A DNA stretch of 64,000 nt from Pampus argenteus (lineage: Eukaryota > Chordata > Actinopteri > Scombriformes > Stromateidae). This document shows, piece after piece, positions 1 through 13,200 of the stretch. A program made the translations under genes and the position numbers. The stretch lies in NCBI GenBank assembly GCA_036937835.1, contig CM072869.1, positions 8,964,001 through 9,028,000 of the forward strand. The letters run 5' to 3'. Each line of letters opens with the position of its first letter. The first letter of the stretch is position 1. Below the pieces are notes generated by a model. That model was not told the DNA's origin. It saw nothing but the letters and a program-made list of their open reading frames with translations, and did not search any database.

Positions 1-3000
1 ACTACAGAAAAGGCCACAACAACCACAATCATCACAACAACCACACCAACTACAGTTATATACAAACCCACCACTGCAACTACAGAAACGGCCACAACAA
101 CCACACCAACTACAGTTATATACAAACCCACCACTGCAACTACAGAAACGGCCACAACAACCACACCAACAATTACTGATTGTTTTGTTTGTAAATGGTC
201 AGGTTGGAACAACAATCATTACCCTGACGTTGGTCTAAATGGTGGAGAATATGAATCCCTAGAAAAAATTACTAACCCAGATCTGAGTGTTTGCAGAAAA
301 CCTCTGGAAATAGAATGTAGAGCAAAACACTTCATAGATGTATCTTTGAATGACCTGGGTCAAAAAGTAATATGCAACTCAAGCAATGGACTAATCTGTC
401 ATAACAAAGAGCAGGATATACCACATGCTTGTTATGACTATGAAATACGAGTCAAATGTTGTATTAACACGTGTGAAGGATCAACCTCTACTACAACTCT
501 AGCAACAACCACAGAAAAACCAACCATAACAACCACAATCACAGACAAATCAACTACAGTTACACAGAAACCCACCACTGCAACTACAGAAAAGGCCACA
601 ACAACTGCAGTCACAGAGAAAACAACCACACCACCTACAGTTACACAAACCCCCACCACTGCAACTACAGAAAAGGCCACAACAACCACAATCACAGAAA
701 AACCAACCACACCGACTACAGTTACACAAACCCCCCAAACAGGAAAGCCTACTACCCCAGCAACAACAACAGAAAAGCCCACTTTTCCCACTCCTGAAAC
801 TACAACATTAACACCTTCAACTCTTCAGCCTTCAACCTCAATTGTATGTTTCTGCAAGTACATGGATCAAATCTTTTCTCCTGGTAAGTGATATGATTTT
901 GTCATCAGTTTTTCTTCATATTACATTACATTACAACTTTACAACTACATTAAAAATGTATAAACTTTTTCATCTCATTGGTTGTTTTTGTTCTAACTGC
1001 CTTGATCTTGTCCTCATATAGGTACTTTCATGTACAATCAGACTGATGCAGCAGGCTGGTGTTTCACTGCATATTGCAGTTTGACATGCAATGTTGAGAA
1101 GCTTGCTAGACCATGTCAGTCTACTACTCCACCACCTCCTGCCACTACCACTGCAAAATCTGGCACAACTACACAAATTGGCTTAACAACAATAACAACA
1201 ATAACAACAATACCAAATGTTGACTGTTCATATCTCATCCCACCAAGAAAGGTATTTGAATTTAACTATACAAACATATATTTTAAAGGAACAGATCATT
1301 TTATTGTGAGACAGCCTTGGATAAAAGGAAGGTGCTTTCAATGCCATGCGATACACTTTTTACACTCTCATTGTTCTTTTGAATGTCAAATGAAAATAAC
1401 AACAGAATGGCAACACTTGGTCATGGTATTATTGATTAATTTAATATTCCTCCAATGCCTTAATATTATCATTGTTGCTCATTCATCGACGTTCACACTG
1501 ACACCCCTCCCTGGGGAATGTCTACAGTAGTATGGGATCAAATACAATTTTTTATATCATTAGATGTAAAGCCCTTCTCCACTCTATTTATTGTTACTTC
1601 ACTTGGATGTTTGACATTCATTGTGCAGAATGATCTATGTGTAGAGTTTAACACTAGAAGGCTGTTTTTTACATTCATCTGCCGCAGGAGGAAACTCTGT
1701 GCTCACATTAAGTCTGAGTTTAAGTTGTGTATCTACAGTATAAGTGTGATATGACACATCAGAATTCTGGAAAGTCTGGAAACTCGAAGCCTCTAATCCA
1801 TATACACTGAGAATGAATGTGTCAGTGAAGTAGGAGGCATCTTGTGTCCAGTGGTTAAAGTTTGAAATGAAAAATATTTTTCAGTGAGGGAGAAGGAGTA
1901 GAAGGAGTCCTTTTAAGGGTTTTAATTGAACTGTCTGAGAGACAAACTATATCAGACACAAATAAATACATTACACAAGGACTCCTTTGTCCTTGTGTAA
2001 TGTATGTACTTTACACTAACACACACACACCATAACACCATTTCACAATGTCCAAAACCAGATAAACTGAAAAACAGAAATAATAATAAACAACAAACGA
2101 ACAATAAACAAATAAACACAAAAATGAAATAATCTAGAGGTAAGTATTACAACATTTCTAAATACCTAATGTGTCACTACAAATAAACCCTACATATCAT
2201 ATATTATTAAAACATCATCATGAGTGGGATTGATAATAATACCTAAACATATATATCAACTTGGCATTATATGTATATAAAATAATTTCCTTGTTTCTTG
2301 AATCACATACACATGTCCATGAATCAAATTCCTCCAACATCTCATATGTTAGAAATGTTCTTTTTTTTTTTTGGTAGTAGATTGCCAAACTTATAATTTT
2401 GTCCTACACAGCATGGTGAGTCCTGGAGACCAAACAACTGTAAAACTGAAAGATGTGAGAATGGAAAAGTAATAACGGAAGTGCCATGTGGCCCAGTGAC
2501 CACACCTGAATGTGAAAACGGACAGCCACCAGTTAGGGTTTATGATAAAGAAGGCTGCTGTTTCCACTATGAGTGCAAATGTAAGTTTCATATTCAAGCA
2601 ACATCGTAAATCAATCAATCAATCTATCAATCTATCTATCTATCTATCTATCTATATATATATATATATAATATCAATGCCATTGTGTAATTTTTGCAGG
2701 TGTTTGCTCTGGCTGGGGAGATCCTCATTATAGGACATTTGATGGCCAGTATTACAGCTTCCAGAAGAACTGCACCTACGTCTTGGTCAAAGAGATCATT
2801 CCTCGACGCAATTTAACGATCCATATTGACAACATAAACTGTGATGCCTCTGGAACTGTGACCTGTGCTAATGCCTTGATTGTTTATTACAAAAACTATG
2901 AAGTTATTCTTACACAGGAGAGAATCCCAAAGACAGTGAACATGGTAAATTGCGCAAACTGTCTTAACTTATTTTAATGATTTTACTTTAATATTATTAA

Positions 3001-6000
3001 ATTATTTAAATAGTATGTAATGATAATCTGCTGATCTGTGTTGTGTTAATCATGATGAATATGAAGAAACCCAAGGCCTTTTTAGGAAGACTCTCACCAA
3101 AGTTATAATTGTTTAGGTATACATCAATGGCAAGCGCATATTTCCAACCTACTCTAATGATGACCTCATCATCACAAGTACTGGAATTGAGCTGCTTCTG
3201 AGAATCCCGGCAATTGAAGCAGTTGTGATGTTCAAAGGGCTTTCATTCAGTGTTGACTTGCCATTTTCCATTTTCCACAACAACACAGAGGGACAATGTG
3301 GTGAGTTGATAATCAGTTTGCTGTTAGAATAAACTTGTGGTATGTTTTGTTAATCTATTAACAAAACATACAATCTCATCTGATGTTCTGATGAAAATAT
3401 ACATACAGTGGTATATTTCATCTGTAAGTGCCAGTGAATGTCTTGTGTGAGGTAACGTGGATTGTAACAGTCAACATTTACTTTCACCAGGTACCTGTGA
3501 CAATAATCGAAAAAATGACTGCAGATTACCAAATGGCCAGATTCATTCCTCTTGCTCTGAGATGGCATATGATTGGCTTGTAACAGATAAGAATAAACCA
3601 TATTGTAGCAATCTGCGGCCTACTCCTCCACCAAATCCAACAGCAACAACGCCATCAACATGCAAACCTGATATTTGTGAAATTTTAATCAGCAAGTAAG
3701 AATTTTAACGTTAAAAATGAATGCAATATAATGTCAATTAATTCTCTAGCATGACTTGGATTAACAGCCTGCTTCGTTGCGATTTGTTCAATAAGGGTGT
3801 TTGAGGAATGCCACAAAGAGGTTTCACCAGAGAATTTTTATGAGGCCTGTAAATATGATGTTTGCCACATGGAGAATCCCAATGTGGCATGTTCCAGTCT
3901 GGAGGCATACGCCCTAATGTGTGCTGAAGCATCTATCTGTGTAGACTGGAGGAACGCTACAAATGGACAATGCAGTAAGAGGGCTTTGTTTTAGTGGAAC
4001 GCAAACAATGCTACATCTAATCAATCAAAATCCCTTATTTCATCGATTTGATGTGTAAACCTCCTTTCGCTTATTGTAGAGTATGAATGTCCAGAAAATA
4101 AAGTCTACAACCCATGTGGACCGACTGTTATACCAACTTGTAATGCAAGGTAATCGCTCAGTACTTTTTATAAATATCAGCAATTAAATAATGTCAGTAG
4201 TTTGAAATTCTAAAAAAATGACCTTTTATGTTAGTAACATTTGTTGTCTGCACTACATGATATACAATATTTAATATTGTATTCATGAAATATAGATACA
4301 ATGGGAAGTATATAACGCAATGCCAGGAAGACAAAAGCAACTGGCCCTGTACAGCGTTTGTGGAGGGATGTTTCTGCCCAGAGGGGATGACCTTGTTTAG
4401 CTCAAACTCCGACATATGTGTCTCCTCATGTAAGAGCATTTTATTTAATGTAGAAAATATCTGATTATTTTAAGTAAATGTAAAAGTATACTGATTTACT
4501 GTTTTTCTTGTTAAAGGTTGCACTGGGCCTTATGGCCAACCTAAACAGGTAAATGCAACAAGACACTAATTTCATCATTCACGTTATTCGTATTTGTTGT
4601 TGTTATGACATTAACTCTGTTTCATCACTCAAACAGCTTGGTGACACTTGGCAGAGTGGCTGTGAGCAGTGTGTTTGTAATAAGGAGAGTGTTCAGTGTG
4701 AACCACTCACATGTCCCACTCAAGAACTCATAACCTGTAATAAGGAAGGTGAGGCATTGGTGAAGCACACAGTGGACTGCTGTGAGAGATCCACATGTGG
4801 TAAGTGATTCCACATGCCTACATCTGCTGACATATTGTCGTAACAGAGACAGGTTCAATATAATAAGTTAAAAAAAAAAAAAAAGGTCATTTCAAATATT
4901 CAAAATAATTTCAGTTACTTTATCTAACATTTTTGGCTCTCTTGGTTTCATTTTATTTCAACCAACAGAATGTGACAGAAAAAGGTGTTCAACAACAGAG
5001 TGCAAACTCGGATTTGAGTTAAAGATCTTAAATGATGATTGCTGCCCTTCCTGTGGTAAGATCTGTCTATCTTGTGTATGGGGGTTCAGTTACATTTACT
5101 TCTAGCATTAGTGTGTGAAAGACTTAAAAACTAAACAAAGTATTATATCCTTTAATTATTCATGTCTGTTTACATTTTTGTTGTGTCAGAACCCAAAGGT
5201 GTCTGTGTCTTCAATGATATTGAATACAAGGTAAGCAGTTATATACTGTATATATTTTACATGTTTTGTATTAAGTGTGTTTGCTTGTTAAAGTGTTGGA
5301 TGCTAGATGACAAAATGTAGAAGAATAGCTTTAATTTTAAGATGTTTTGATGCATAAAAAAATGAAAACATAAATAACTATAGCTTAGTCCTTATTTAAA
5401 AATATATATTGTTTATTTAAACGGTAAAGAGCTATTTAAATACCCTCATGTACTGACTTCTATGTTCTTTTACAGCCAAGTATGAATTTTTCCAAAAACC
5501 CATGCGAAACATGCAACTGTACTGAAGCTAAAGATCCAATCAGCAAGTTGAATGTCATTAAGTGTCATAAGAAAGAATGCTTCACGCAATGTCCGGAGGT
5601 ACTTTTACATGGCAATATTGAAAGTATTATTGAAATATTTCAAAAGTATAGTACAGTTTAGCTAAATATTTTGTGAACTGTAGTTCAGTGCTGAATTTAG
5701 TGCAATTATTTTAGAAAAATAATTAACATGACAGCACATACTGTATGTAAACCACAATATTTGAATCATAGACCTGAATATGTAAATATGAAAAATATAT
5801 TTTCTCATGTATCTATATAGGGTTGTCTAGTCTAGTCATAGTCTAGCAAACATTTTGGTTTTGTTTGCTCATGTTTTATCTCAGAAAATTTCTACCATCA
5901 TCTGAATTTATTAGAAGCTAAACAATTTCTTCTACTGAATAAATAGTCCTTATTAAATCAATGTATTCTGTAATTGTCAAGGTATCAAGGACAATGTCAC

Positions 6001-7433
6001 TGGAAATTATGTTTTCCTGTTGAATTCTTAAATGGAGACTTTCAGGTTTTGGGCACCACAAACTATAAGTTTCATTCATCTCAATTTGCTTGGGGAAAAC
6101 ATTATGGCTATGGCTAGATAACAATAAGGAGTTAGAGAGAACATTTTTAAGGGTGAAACACTGCTAATTATGTTTGAATTAAATTGAGACCATAGTGATT
6201 TGTGTGTGTTTTTTAATAGGGCTATGCGTATGAAGATCAACCTGGACAATGTTGTGGATCATGTAAAAAGACAAGCTGTGTTTTTGAGCTCCCAGGCTTC
6301 ACTTCTCCAATAATTATTGAGGTAAGTGAAGTGTAACGGAAACACCTTTAGAATGCAACATTAAACTGTGTTATTAGTCAGAATTGTTCATGCTCACTGA
6401 TTGACTTCTTCTGCTCTTCTAATAGCCTTCTCAGTATTGGTCGCCATCAAATGACAACTGTACTAAGTATGAATGCCAACAGGTGAAGGATGAGTTCATT
6501 GTCTCTAAAAATCAGACAAAGTGTCCTGATTTTAATCCAGAGAATTGTGTTCCTGTGAGTATAATTCAGTCCTTAAAGGAGCATAAATTCTTATTTCTCG
6601 CATATTTATAGCTTTACAGTTTTACAAGTGACTTTGTGTTGTTTATTTAAATATCTGACTTCCCATATTTTTTATATTACAGGGTACTGAGCAAAGTGAC
6701 ATTAATGGTTGTTGCAAAACCTGTAAGTAGTCGATAAGATACATACAAAGACCATATTTTCTGTTATCTTTTCTTGAAAATTAAGTTATGCATAAAAAAA
6801 ACCTCATTCACAACTTGTAAAAGAAAAGCTTTCTTAATATGAATGATTTCACTTACAAGTGAACACTTTAAGTGAAGAAGTTATTTCACTGTCATCCCCT
6901 GCTACTCTTAGCATGATTTGATAGTGGTACAAACATAAAAATTACTGTGGGACTGCAACTCATAATGATTTTCATAATATCCACAGGTACTCCTCGTTAC
7001 AACTGTCAAAAGAGCAAAAACACCACCTACCTGCAGACAAATAACTGCAAGTCAGTTGTGCCAGTGGAAATCACAGCCTGCCAAGGGTCGTGCGGAGCAT
7101 CCTCTTCAATGTGAGATTTGTAACAAAGATTCATAGTCCAGCTAAAAATCACTGTTCATTTTTCATGTGGAGGGTAATTTTAAAGATAAATGTTTGTTAA
7201 CATTGTACAGCCGGTGAATGATGGTGATCCTGTCTAAAACTGTCTTAATTTACAGGTACTCTGCAGAGAGCAACAGTTTGATGCATGCATGCTCATGCTG
7301 TCAAGAAATGTCCACCAGCAAGAAGGAGGTGGAGATGATCTGCTCTGATGGCAGCAGGATAAAGCACTCCTACATTTCAGTTGACAAGTGTGGTTGTCAA
7401 GTTGCAGAATGTACAAAGAACACCACAGACTAA
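1..7433 (+). CDS. Gel-forming mucin (MUC5/MUC2-like), 3' part
   Basis: C-terminal 1105 residues of a secreted polymeric mucin; the 5' end lies outside the window. Exons: <1-883, 1022-1251, 2412-2580, 2700-2944, 3117-3300, 3491-3695, 3796-3974, 4080-4149, 4296-4429, 4517-4548, 4637-4799, 4969-5055, 5190-5230, 5476-5598, 6220-6321, 6426-6554, 6683-6722, 6987-7110, 7256-7433; all junctions keep phase. Domains in order: Thr/Pro repeats for O-glycans; a CysD domain (about 180-470) with a WSGW C-mannosylation-type motif and DYEIRVKCC end; a second Thr/Pro tract; D4 with CSGWGDPHYRTFDG, including the GDPH site that is autocatalytically cleaved in MUC2 and MUC5AC; C8 and TIL cysteines (3490-4550); VWC modules; and a C-terminal cystine knot (6987-7433) of the type that forms the dimer. 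No membrane segment, so secreted. Whether it is the MUC5 or MUC2 orthologue cannot be settled without the N-terminal D domains. Confidence 0.93.
46..165 (+). repeat. 60-bp tandem coding repeat in mucin PTS domain
   Basis: Two adjacent 60-bp units are identical base for base and each encodes a 20-residue Thr/Pro-rich unit containing TTVIYKPTTATTE. Related but diverged units of about 60-63 bp recur at 520-740. Perfect identity beside diverged copies points to recent unequal exchange or slippage, as is usual in mucin repeats. Confidence 0.85.
1967..2004. repeat. Perfect 16-bp inverted repeat, 6-nt loop
   Basis: Arms 1967-1982 and 1989-2004 are exact reverse complements around the loop TCCTTT. 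It lies in the mucin intron between 1252 and 2411. The stem does not extend by more than one further pair, so it is too short for a normal microRNA precursor. Confidence 0.8.
2609..2672. repeat. Microsatellite (ATCA/TCTA then TA)
   Basis: Tetranucleotide repeats run into a TA run, ending about 28 bp before the acceptor of the exon that starts at 2700 and carries the D4 GDPH site. Length variation here could affect splicing of that exon; this is inference. Confidence 0.85.
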
Positions 7434-8747
7434 TTACATTAGTCAATACTGAACATTATAAAAGGCAAAAAAAAAAGAAAAGAAAATGAAGCTTTATTAA
7501 AGGAAAAGTCTGTCAAATATTAACTTAATATTATAACTTTAACAATTCCACTCCATAAACGTTAACACTGGTCCCATATTCCAAATTAGTTAAATATTTT
7601 AATCAACTGAAGTAGTTTAAATTCTCCAGAAAACTGCAATTTGGTGATTGCAATAATTAACATATATTCAAATGTGTTCAATATTTGCAGGAGCTTGCAA
7701 TTTTGCTAAATTACTGCTTTTCACATGAAATGGAAAAATGAACATATCATTTGTGGTTTAGACCAATTGTCACATGTCGTGTCATGGTAAAGTCATTGCA
7801 GCGCGCATTTAGGTGGAAGGTGGACAAAATTGTGCCAAAAAAAAAAAAAAAAAAAAGACTGCCATAGAAAAACAATTCCCAAATGTTCACAAATAAAGTT
7901 TGCATTTGGTTAGTCAGAAGTTTGTGTTAATCAGACAGCAAAGATGGACATAATCTGGCCTACCCAAAACAAAAATGACTATGTAGGTCTGAGCCAAGAG
8001 CAAGCCTTGGATAAAATAAACTCCTAAATAGGCCCCTTGAACTTTTATCATTCATTCTTGTCATTACTTTGACATAACATATTCATGTCATGGTATCTCT
8101 TTTAGCTTTTGAAGGGGTGGATCCTTACTGTAATCTTTATCAACCTTTATCTGGTGTTTTCAGTCTTAGATGGTGTTTCTCTTCCTTTTATTGTAAATGA
8201 CTTGAGAGATAAAACACACAAGAATCGGTGTTCAGAATTTGTGTTAAGTATCTGATGTGTCAAGTTTCTGTCAAATCTTAATATCTTCATTGTCATTAAA
8301 ATGCACAGATTTATTGCTGATCATGTGTGCTTTTGTGCAATTGGTCCAGTACTCTAAATAGAAACATAATAATATACATACACATAATATAATGTTTCTG
8401 CTTTTTAGAGACATGTGAACAACTCCGTGTTAACACTGGTGGAGAAACAGTTTAAAAAAAGAGGGGGTACTTTGGCTGAGTAACAGCTTTCACTGTAAAC
8501 CTAATATTTAAATTTAAACATCTGAAAAAAGAGGAAAGTAATTTTAAAAGCAGTGATGATGAGAGTATATAGCAGTTTTTGAATGACAATAAATCTGCAA
8601 TACTCACCATATAACAAACAGCATTATCAAAACTTGCCAAAAAATGCCGTACTTATTTAGATAAATAAAAAATGTAATACATTTTATATTATGTTTTCAT
8701 AATATATTTGTTTTTATATTACATAAGTAAACTATATTATATTGCAG
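7434..8747. other. Mucin 3' flank, no gene seen
   Basis: AT-rich sequence after the mucin stop. AATAAA at 7892-7897 is the best polyadenylation candidate. An A-run lies at 7837-7856. Open frames here are short and show no codon structure or domain that I recognise. Confidence 0.6.
7892..7897 (+). terminator. Candidate poly(A) signal of the mucin gene
   Basis: Canonical AATAAA about 460 bp past the stop codon. It is the first canonical hexamer that I noticed downstream on this strand. Confidence 0.45.
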
Positions 8748-8965
8748 TAATAATAATGATGAACTTTATTTAAACAGCACTATTTACCTAAGTGCTTTAC
8801 ATGGTTATTACATTTAAGTACTAGAATTAAGCAGACAATCAGACAATTAAAATAAAATAAACTGAACTGAGTGGTATAAAATAAATACAGGCTAGTATAA
8901 AATAGTATTAAATAAAAACAATAAAATAACAATAGTACTAAATAGTAAAACAGTACTAAATAGGA
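8748..8965. repeat. Degenerate dispersed repeat (TTTATTTA-type fish element)
   Basis: The stretch begins with AACTTTATTTAAACAGCAC and continues with AAGTGCTTTACATGG, the pattern of common teleost LINE/SINE tails (TTTATTTATATAGC...AAGTGCTTTACA). The second half is AT-rich and decayed. A similar copy is at 12942-13190. Family assignment needs a repeat library. Confidence 0.5.
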
Positions 8966-8981
8966 TATTTTCAATCGAGTT

Positions 8982-8984
<3 letters not shown>

Positions 8985-9069
<85 letters not shown>
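8985..9069. repeat. (TA)n(GA)n microsatellite
   Basis: About 36 bp of TA followed by about 49 bp of GA, ending at the likely transcription start region of gtf2h1. The GA strand is a homopurine tract. Confidence 0.95.
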
Positions 9070-9073
<4 letters not shown>

Positions 9074-9291
9074 AACTGGTCTCCTGTCGCGTTATCCTAC
9101 CGGAACGTTTATAGTGTAACACAGAGCTCGGCAGTCATGTCGGCGCTGAAGTCGCGGTGTTCACAGTTAGTCAAAATTTAGTTTCAGAGAACCCATTCTG
9201 TATATATTATATTCTAAATACATTAATTTTGAGATTATGTGTTGAAGGACAGCGAAGTATTGGTCGCAGTATCGATATACTTTAAGGTAAA
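9070..9291 (+). promoter_or_regulatory. gtf2h1: Probable gtf2h1 5' untranslated exon
   Basis: CpG-containing stretch with candidate donors TTTAAG/GTAAAG (exon end 9286) or AAA/GTAAGT (9291), ahead of the coding exon acceptor at 10203. It holds a short upstream frame: an ATG at about 9137 followed by 14 codons and a stop. A GTTAGCTAACGT motif lies just inside the intron at 9336. The transcription start is inferred, not seen. Confidence 0.45.
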
Positions 9292-10218
9292 GTAAGTTTA
9301 CTGACGACTTCTCCCTTCGTCTTTCTCTCTTCTAAGTTAGCTAACGTAACGCTGGTTAGCCAAGTTGACGTGATAAACCTACTACAGCTCGGTTGGGGCT
9401 TGTTTGGTAATTAGATGTCATTACATAGCACATGATGCAGGATCTGTAGGAAGCAGAGCCTTTATTTATCAAGTTATTGGTGCAGTCAATTCAAAGTATT
9501 CGTGCATCTTGCACATATCGCTTCATGTTTTATTCAGCATACTCGCTTTATTGTTGCTTCCGTTCATGTTAACTCTGTAACCGATATTCAGGTAACAGCT
9601 TCATATGTGTTTATGTGTCATCACACATTTGTTTCTTATACATATTTATTCTTGTATCCATATTGTTGTGCAGAATAAGGATGTGACGGTATCACATTAT
9701 CGTAGGTAACAGTTTTTTATACAGTAAACAAAAGAAAGCAGTTCAAACTTGAAGACAGTTGACTCGAAATCACTATGTAGGTCAGTGTCTCTTAGATTCT
9801 ACGCACTAATTAATATATTTTTTTAAAAACTTGATTTTCATTGATGAAATTGATTTCTGAAGTGCAAGAACTTAAGTAAGTGTTATTTACTGAGTGTTAA
9901 CGGTTAAATGTGTGTTTTTAAAGGCAGAGAAATTAGTATAGAGCGCTTACTGCTTCTCCACATAATATCTCCACGTCACTGCAAACAAGTAAAAAAACTT
10001 CTTTCTTGTGGATAAACAAAATAAAAGTGCTAATGAAGGCAAGAGAGATGCTATGTGTTCTCTGAAAACAACAATAGTCACAACAATGGAAATGACTGGT
10101 GGTATTGATACCGTGGTATATAGTAAAAATGGTATACCAACACATCTCTAATGCAGAATAGGTTTATGAATCATAACCATTGACAGTTTCTCTGCTTTCT
10201 CAGTTACCTGTCTTATAC

Positions 10219-13200
10219 ATGGCGTCACTATCAGAGGAGGTGCTTCTGGTGGTGAAGAAGGTTCGCCAGAGAAAGCAGGATGGCACACTTTATCTGATGG
10301 CTGAACGCATAGCCTGGGGTCCAGAAGGCAAAGACCGCTTCTCTGTCAGTCATCTATATGCGGATATTCGCTGTGAGTATTCTTTACCCTCAAGTTACGA
10401 GTAGTGCTAACGTAATATTGCAATGATGACGACGTGTGATAATGACTTTTGTTGTCTGTAGGTCAGAAGATCAGCCCAGATGGTAAAGCCAAAATTCAGC
10501 TCCAGCTGGTCCTTCACACCGGCGAGAGTACCACATTCCACTTTTCTAATGAGAGCACTGCACTCAAGGACCGTGAGGCCACCAAGGAACTGCTGCAGCA
10601 GCTACTGCCCAAGTTCAAGAAGAAAGCTAACAAAGAACTCGAAGAGAAAAACAGGTGACACTCTGAAACTGTTCTCCCGGTTCCCTTCAACAGATAAGTC
10701 TGGTAACATTCTGTATTTTTCTTATTGTCAACAAATTACAGAAAAAGACCAAAACCACCAGTGAACTGATCTTAATAGAAAATTGTCAGAGACTGATATA
10801 TATATGGTGTTCTTCTGTGCCCTACACCTCCATTGTTATCTAAAACTATTTAAAACAAATCAGTAGGACAGTTCAACAGCATGACAAATGATAGTCTCCA
10901 AAATTACTACAAAGTTGAACCAGCACCTTTTTGAAACGGTTTCATCTAAATCACAGCATTATAATCTTCATGACAGTAGAATTTATTGCAGGGCTTTTGT
11001 ATTACACTGCTTAAGGTTTAGATAGTTATTGTACTTAATCTTAACATTGATAGGGTCTCTGTGAAATTAATTAATAAAATAATTTTTTTTGACAGTTTAT
11101 TGACTGACTATAATATAATATAATAACTCTCTTGGGTCTAATGATGAATGAAAGTGTCAAAAGTTATTTCTAAAATGTATATATTTTGATTTGTTCCTGT
11201 AGGATGCTCCAAGAGGATCCAGTGCTTTTCCAGTTATATAAAGATCTAGTGGTAAGCCAAGTGATCAGCGCTGAGGAATTTTGGGCCAACCGGTCAGGAG
11301 GAATAAACAACACAGACCCTGCGCTATACAACAACAAACAGGAAGTCGGTATATCTGGAGCTTTTCTGGTGAGTAGATCAAACCTGTCAGAGTTGGACCT
11401 TAAACGATCATATTACATTTTATAATTGATTTAAGTGCTGGAAATTTACATTATCTTGATAAACAATAACAAAAAACAGGTGAGTGTTAACAGATGTCAT
11501 TTTTGTGCTTTACAGGCAGACATTAGACCGCAAACAGATGGCTGCAATGGATTGAGATATAATCTGACAGCTGATATTATTGAGTCTATCTTCAGAACAT
11601 ACCCAGCAGGTAAATGACTACATCTCCACTTTGAAGTTACATAAATTGTAACTGTTGATTGATCAGGAAGTATTGATCATTGAGATTATTCAGATTTTCA
11701 TTTGGCACTATATATTTTTATATCAACCTTTGTTGTTCTTGCAGTGAAACAGAAGTATAGTGAAAATGTGCCTCATAACCTGACGGAGAAGGAGTTTTGG
11801 ACCCGCTTTTTCCAGTCCCATTATTTTCACAGAGACCGAATCAACACAGGAACACAGGATATCTTCTCAGAGTGTGCCAAGCAAGATGAAAAGGGTAAGA
11901 TGTGTAAAGCTTATTTTGGGGGCAAATCTCTCATACAAATTCTAAACTCATTGTCAGTGTATGTGTTATTTCTGTTCTATGTCTATTTTCATATGTAAGC
12001 ACTGTCTCATGCAGGCTTAAAGTCTATGGTGGTTCAAGGAGTGAAGAATTCTTTGGTTGATCTCCTGTCATTAGAGGATAACACACTGGATGAGGTGGGA
12101 TTTAATGAGATGAGCAGCCACATCATACTACTCACCAATCATTGACTTGCTTTCTTCTTCCCACTGCATCCTTTAAGTTTCAAAACATTCATTTTCTGTG
12201 TAATAGGGTTATGGAGTTTGCACACCACAACCATCAACTTCGAACAGGACAGTGAAAGAAAGCAGCAACTCAGCCATTATAAAGCGGTTCAACCATCACA
12301 GTGCCATGGTGCTGGCAGCAGGCTCACGCAAGGGGTAAAGAAATTACTTTTTGGGGGAAGAAAACACAATAGCCTGCTCAGTATGTTTTACTTCATCTCA
12401 TGTTTTTAAAGGGAAACACAGACTGACCAAGCCAGTGAGACGAGCAGCACAGATGGCAACTCAAGGGACTCTGACTTCTTTCAGCCTCCTGTAAAGAAGG
12501 TATGGTGGCTTTGTAGATTTTTTTTTTTCGGCTATTCTTTAACATTCTCAGTCACTTTTTTCTGTTTTATTTATTATTATTTTTTTAGGTTAAATTACAA
12601 GAAGCCATAGAATATGAGGATCTGCAAAGGGAAAATGGACCAAAAACAGTTGCGTTAAACCTCAAGAAGTCTGACAGGTACAGTCTGTCCATATCTTGAT
12701 ATCTTCTCAGTTTTGCATGTTGGTGATTCCACAAGCTAAGAGAAAATCTGCTACAAATAATAAAAAATAAGTAAATACTTAATTAATCAGCAAGCTGTGT
12801 CTGTTCAAGGCATGCAAAGAGAGGGAGGGAGAATGTATAGAATCTCAGATAGAAAGAAAATGTGCTTTTGTGTCTGGCAACCTCCCATCATGTTTCATGC
12901 TGATAATACAGGCATATTTTTTTAATTTGTATTCATGGTTCAATCAATCAAGCTTTATTTATATAAGACTTTACATACAGTGGTTGTGATGCACATGACT
13001 GAAAGATAATGTGATGAAAACAAAACACACAGAGAAGCAACAATAGAATAAAATAAAAAACGATAACAAGGCAGCTAAAGTAAAAGCCTTCCTAAAAAGA
13101 TATGACTTGTCCAGTGGTGGAGTTCCTGGGATCTACAGGCAGACTAGAGACTCAGGCCATAGTGGCTAAAAGTTGTTTCTGATTCAGTTGATTTTTCTGT

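Noticed and set aside
438..791. 117-codon minus-strand open frame rich in Val and Gly
   Set aside because: It is the antisense shadow of the mucin Thr/Pro repeats; low-complexity repeats stay open in several frames.
1967..2004. Hairpin as a microRNA precursor
   Set aside because: The stem is only 16-17 bp with a 6-base loop; precursors need about 30 bp.
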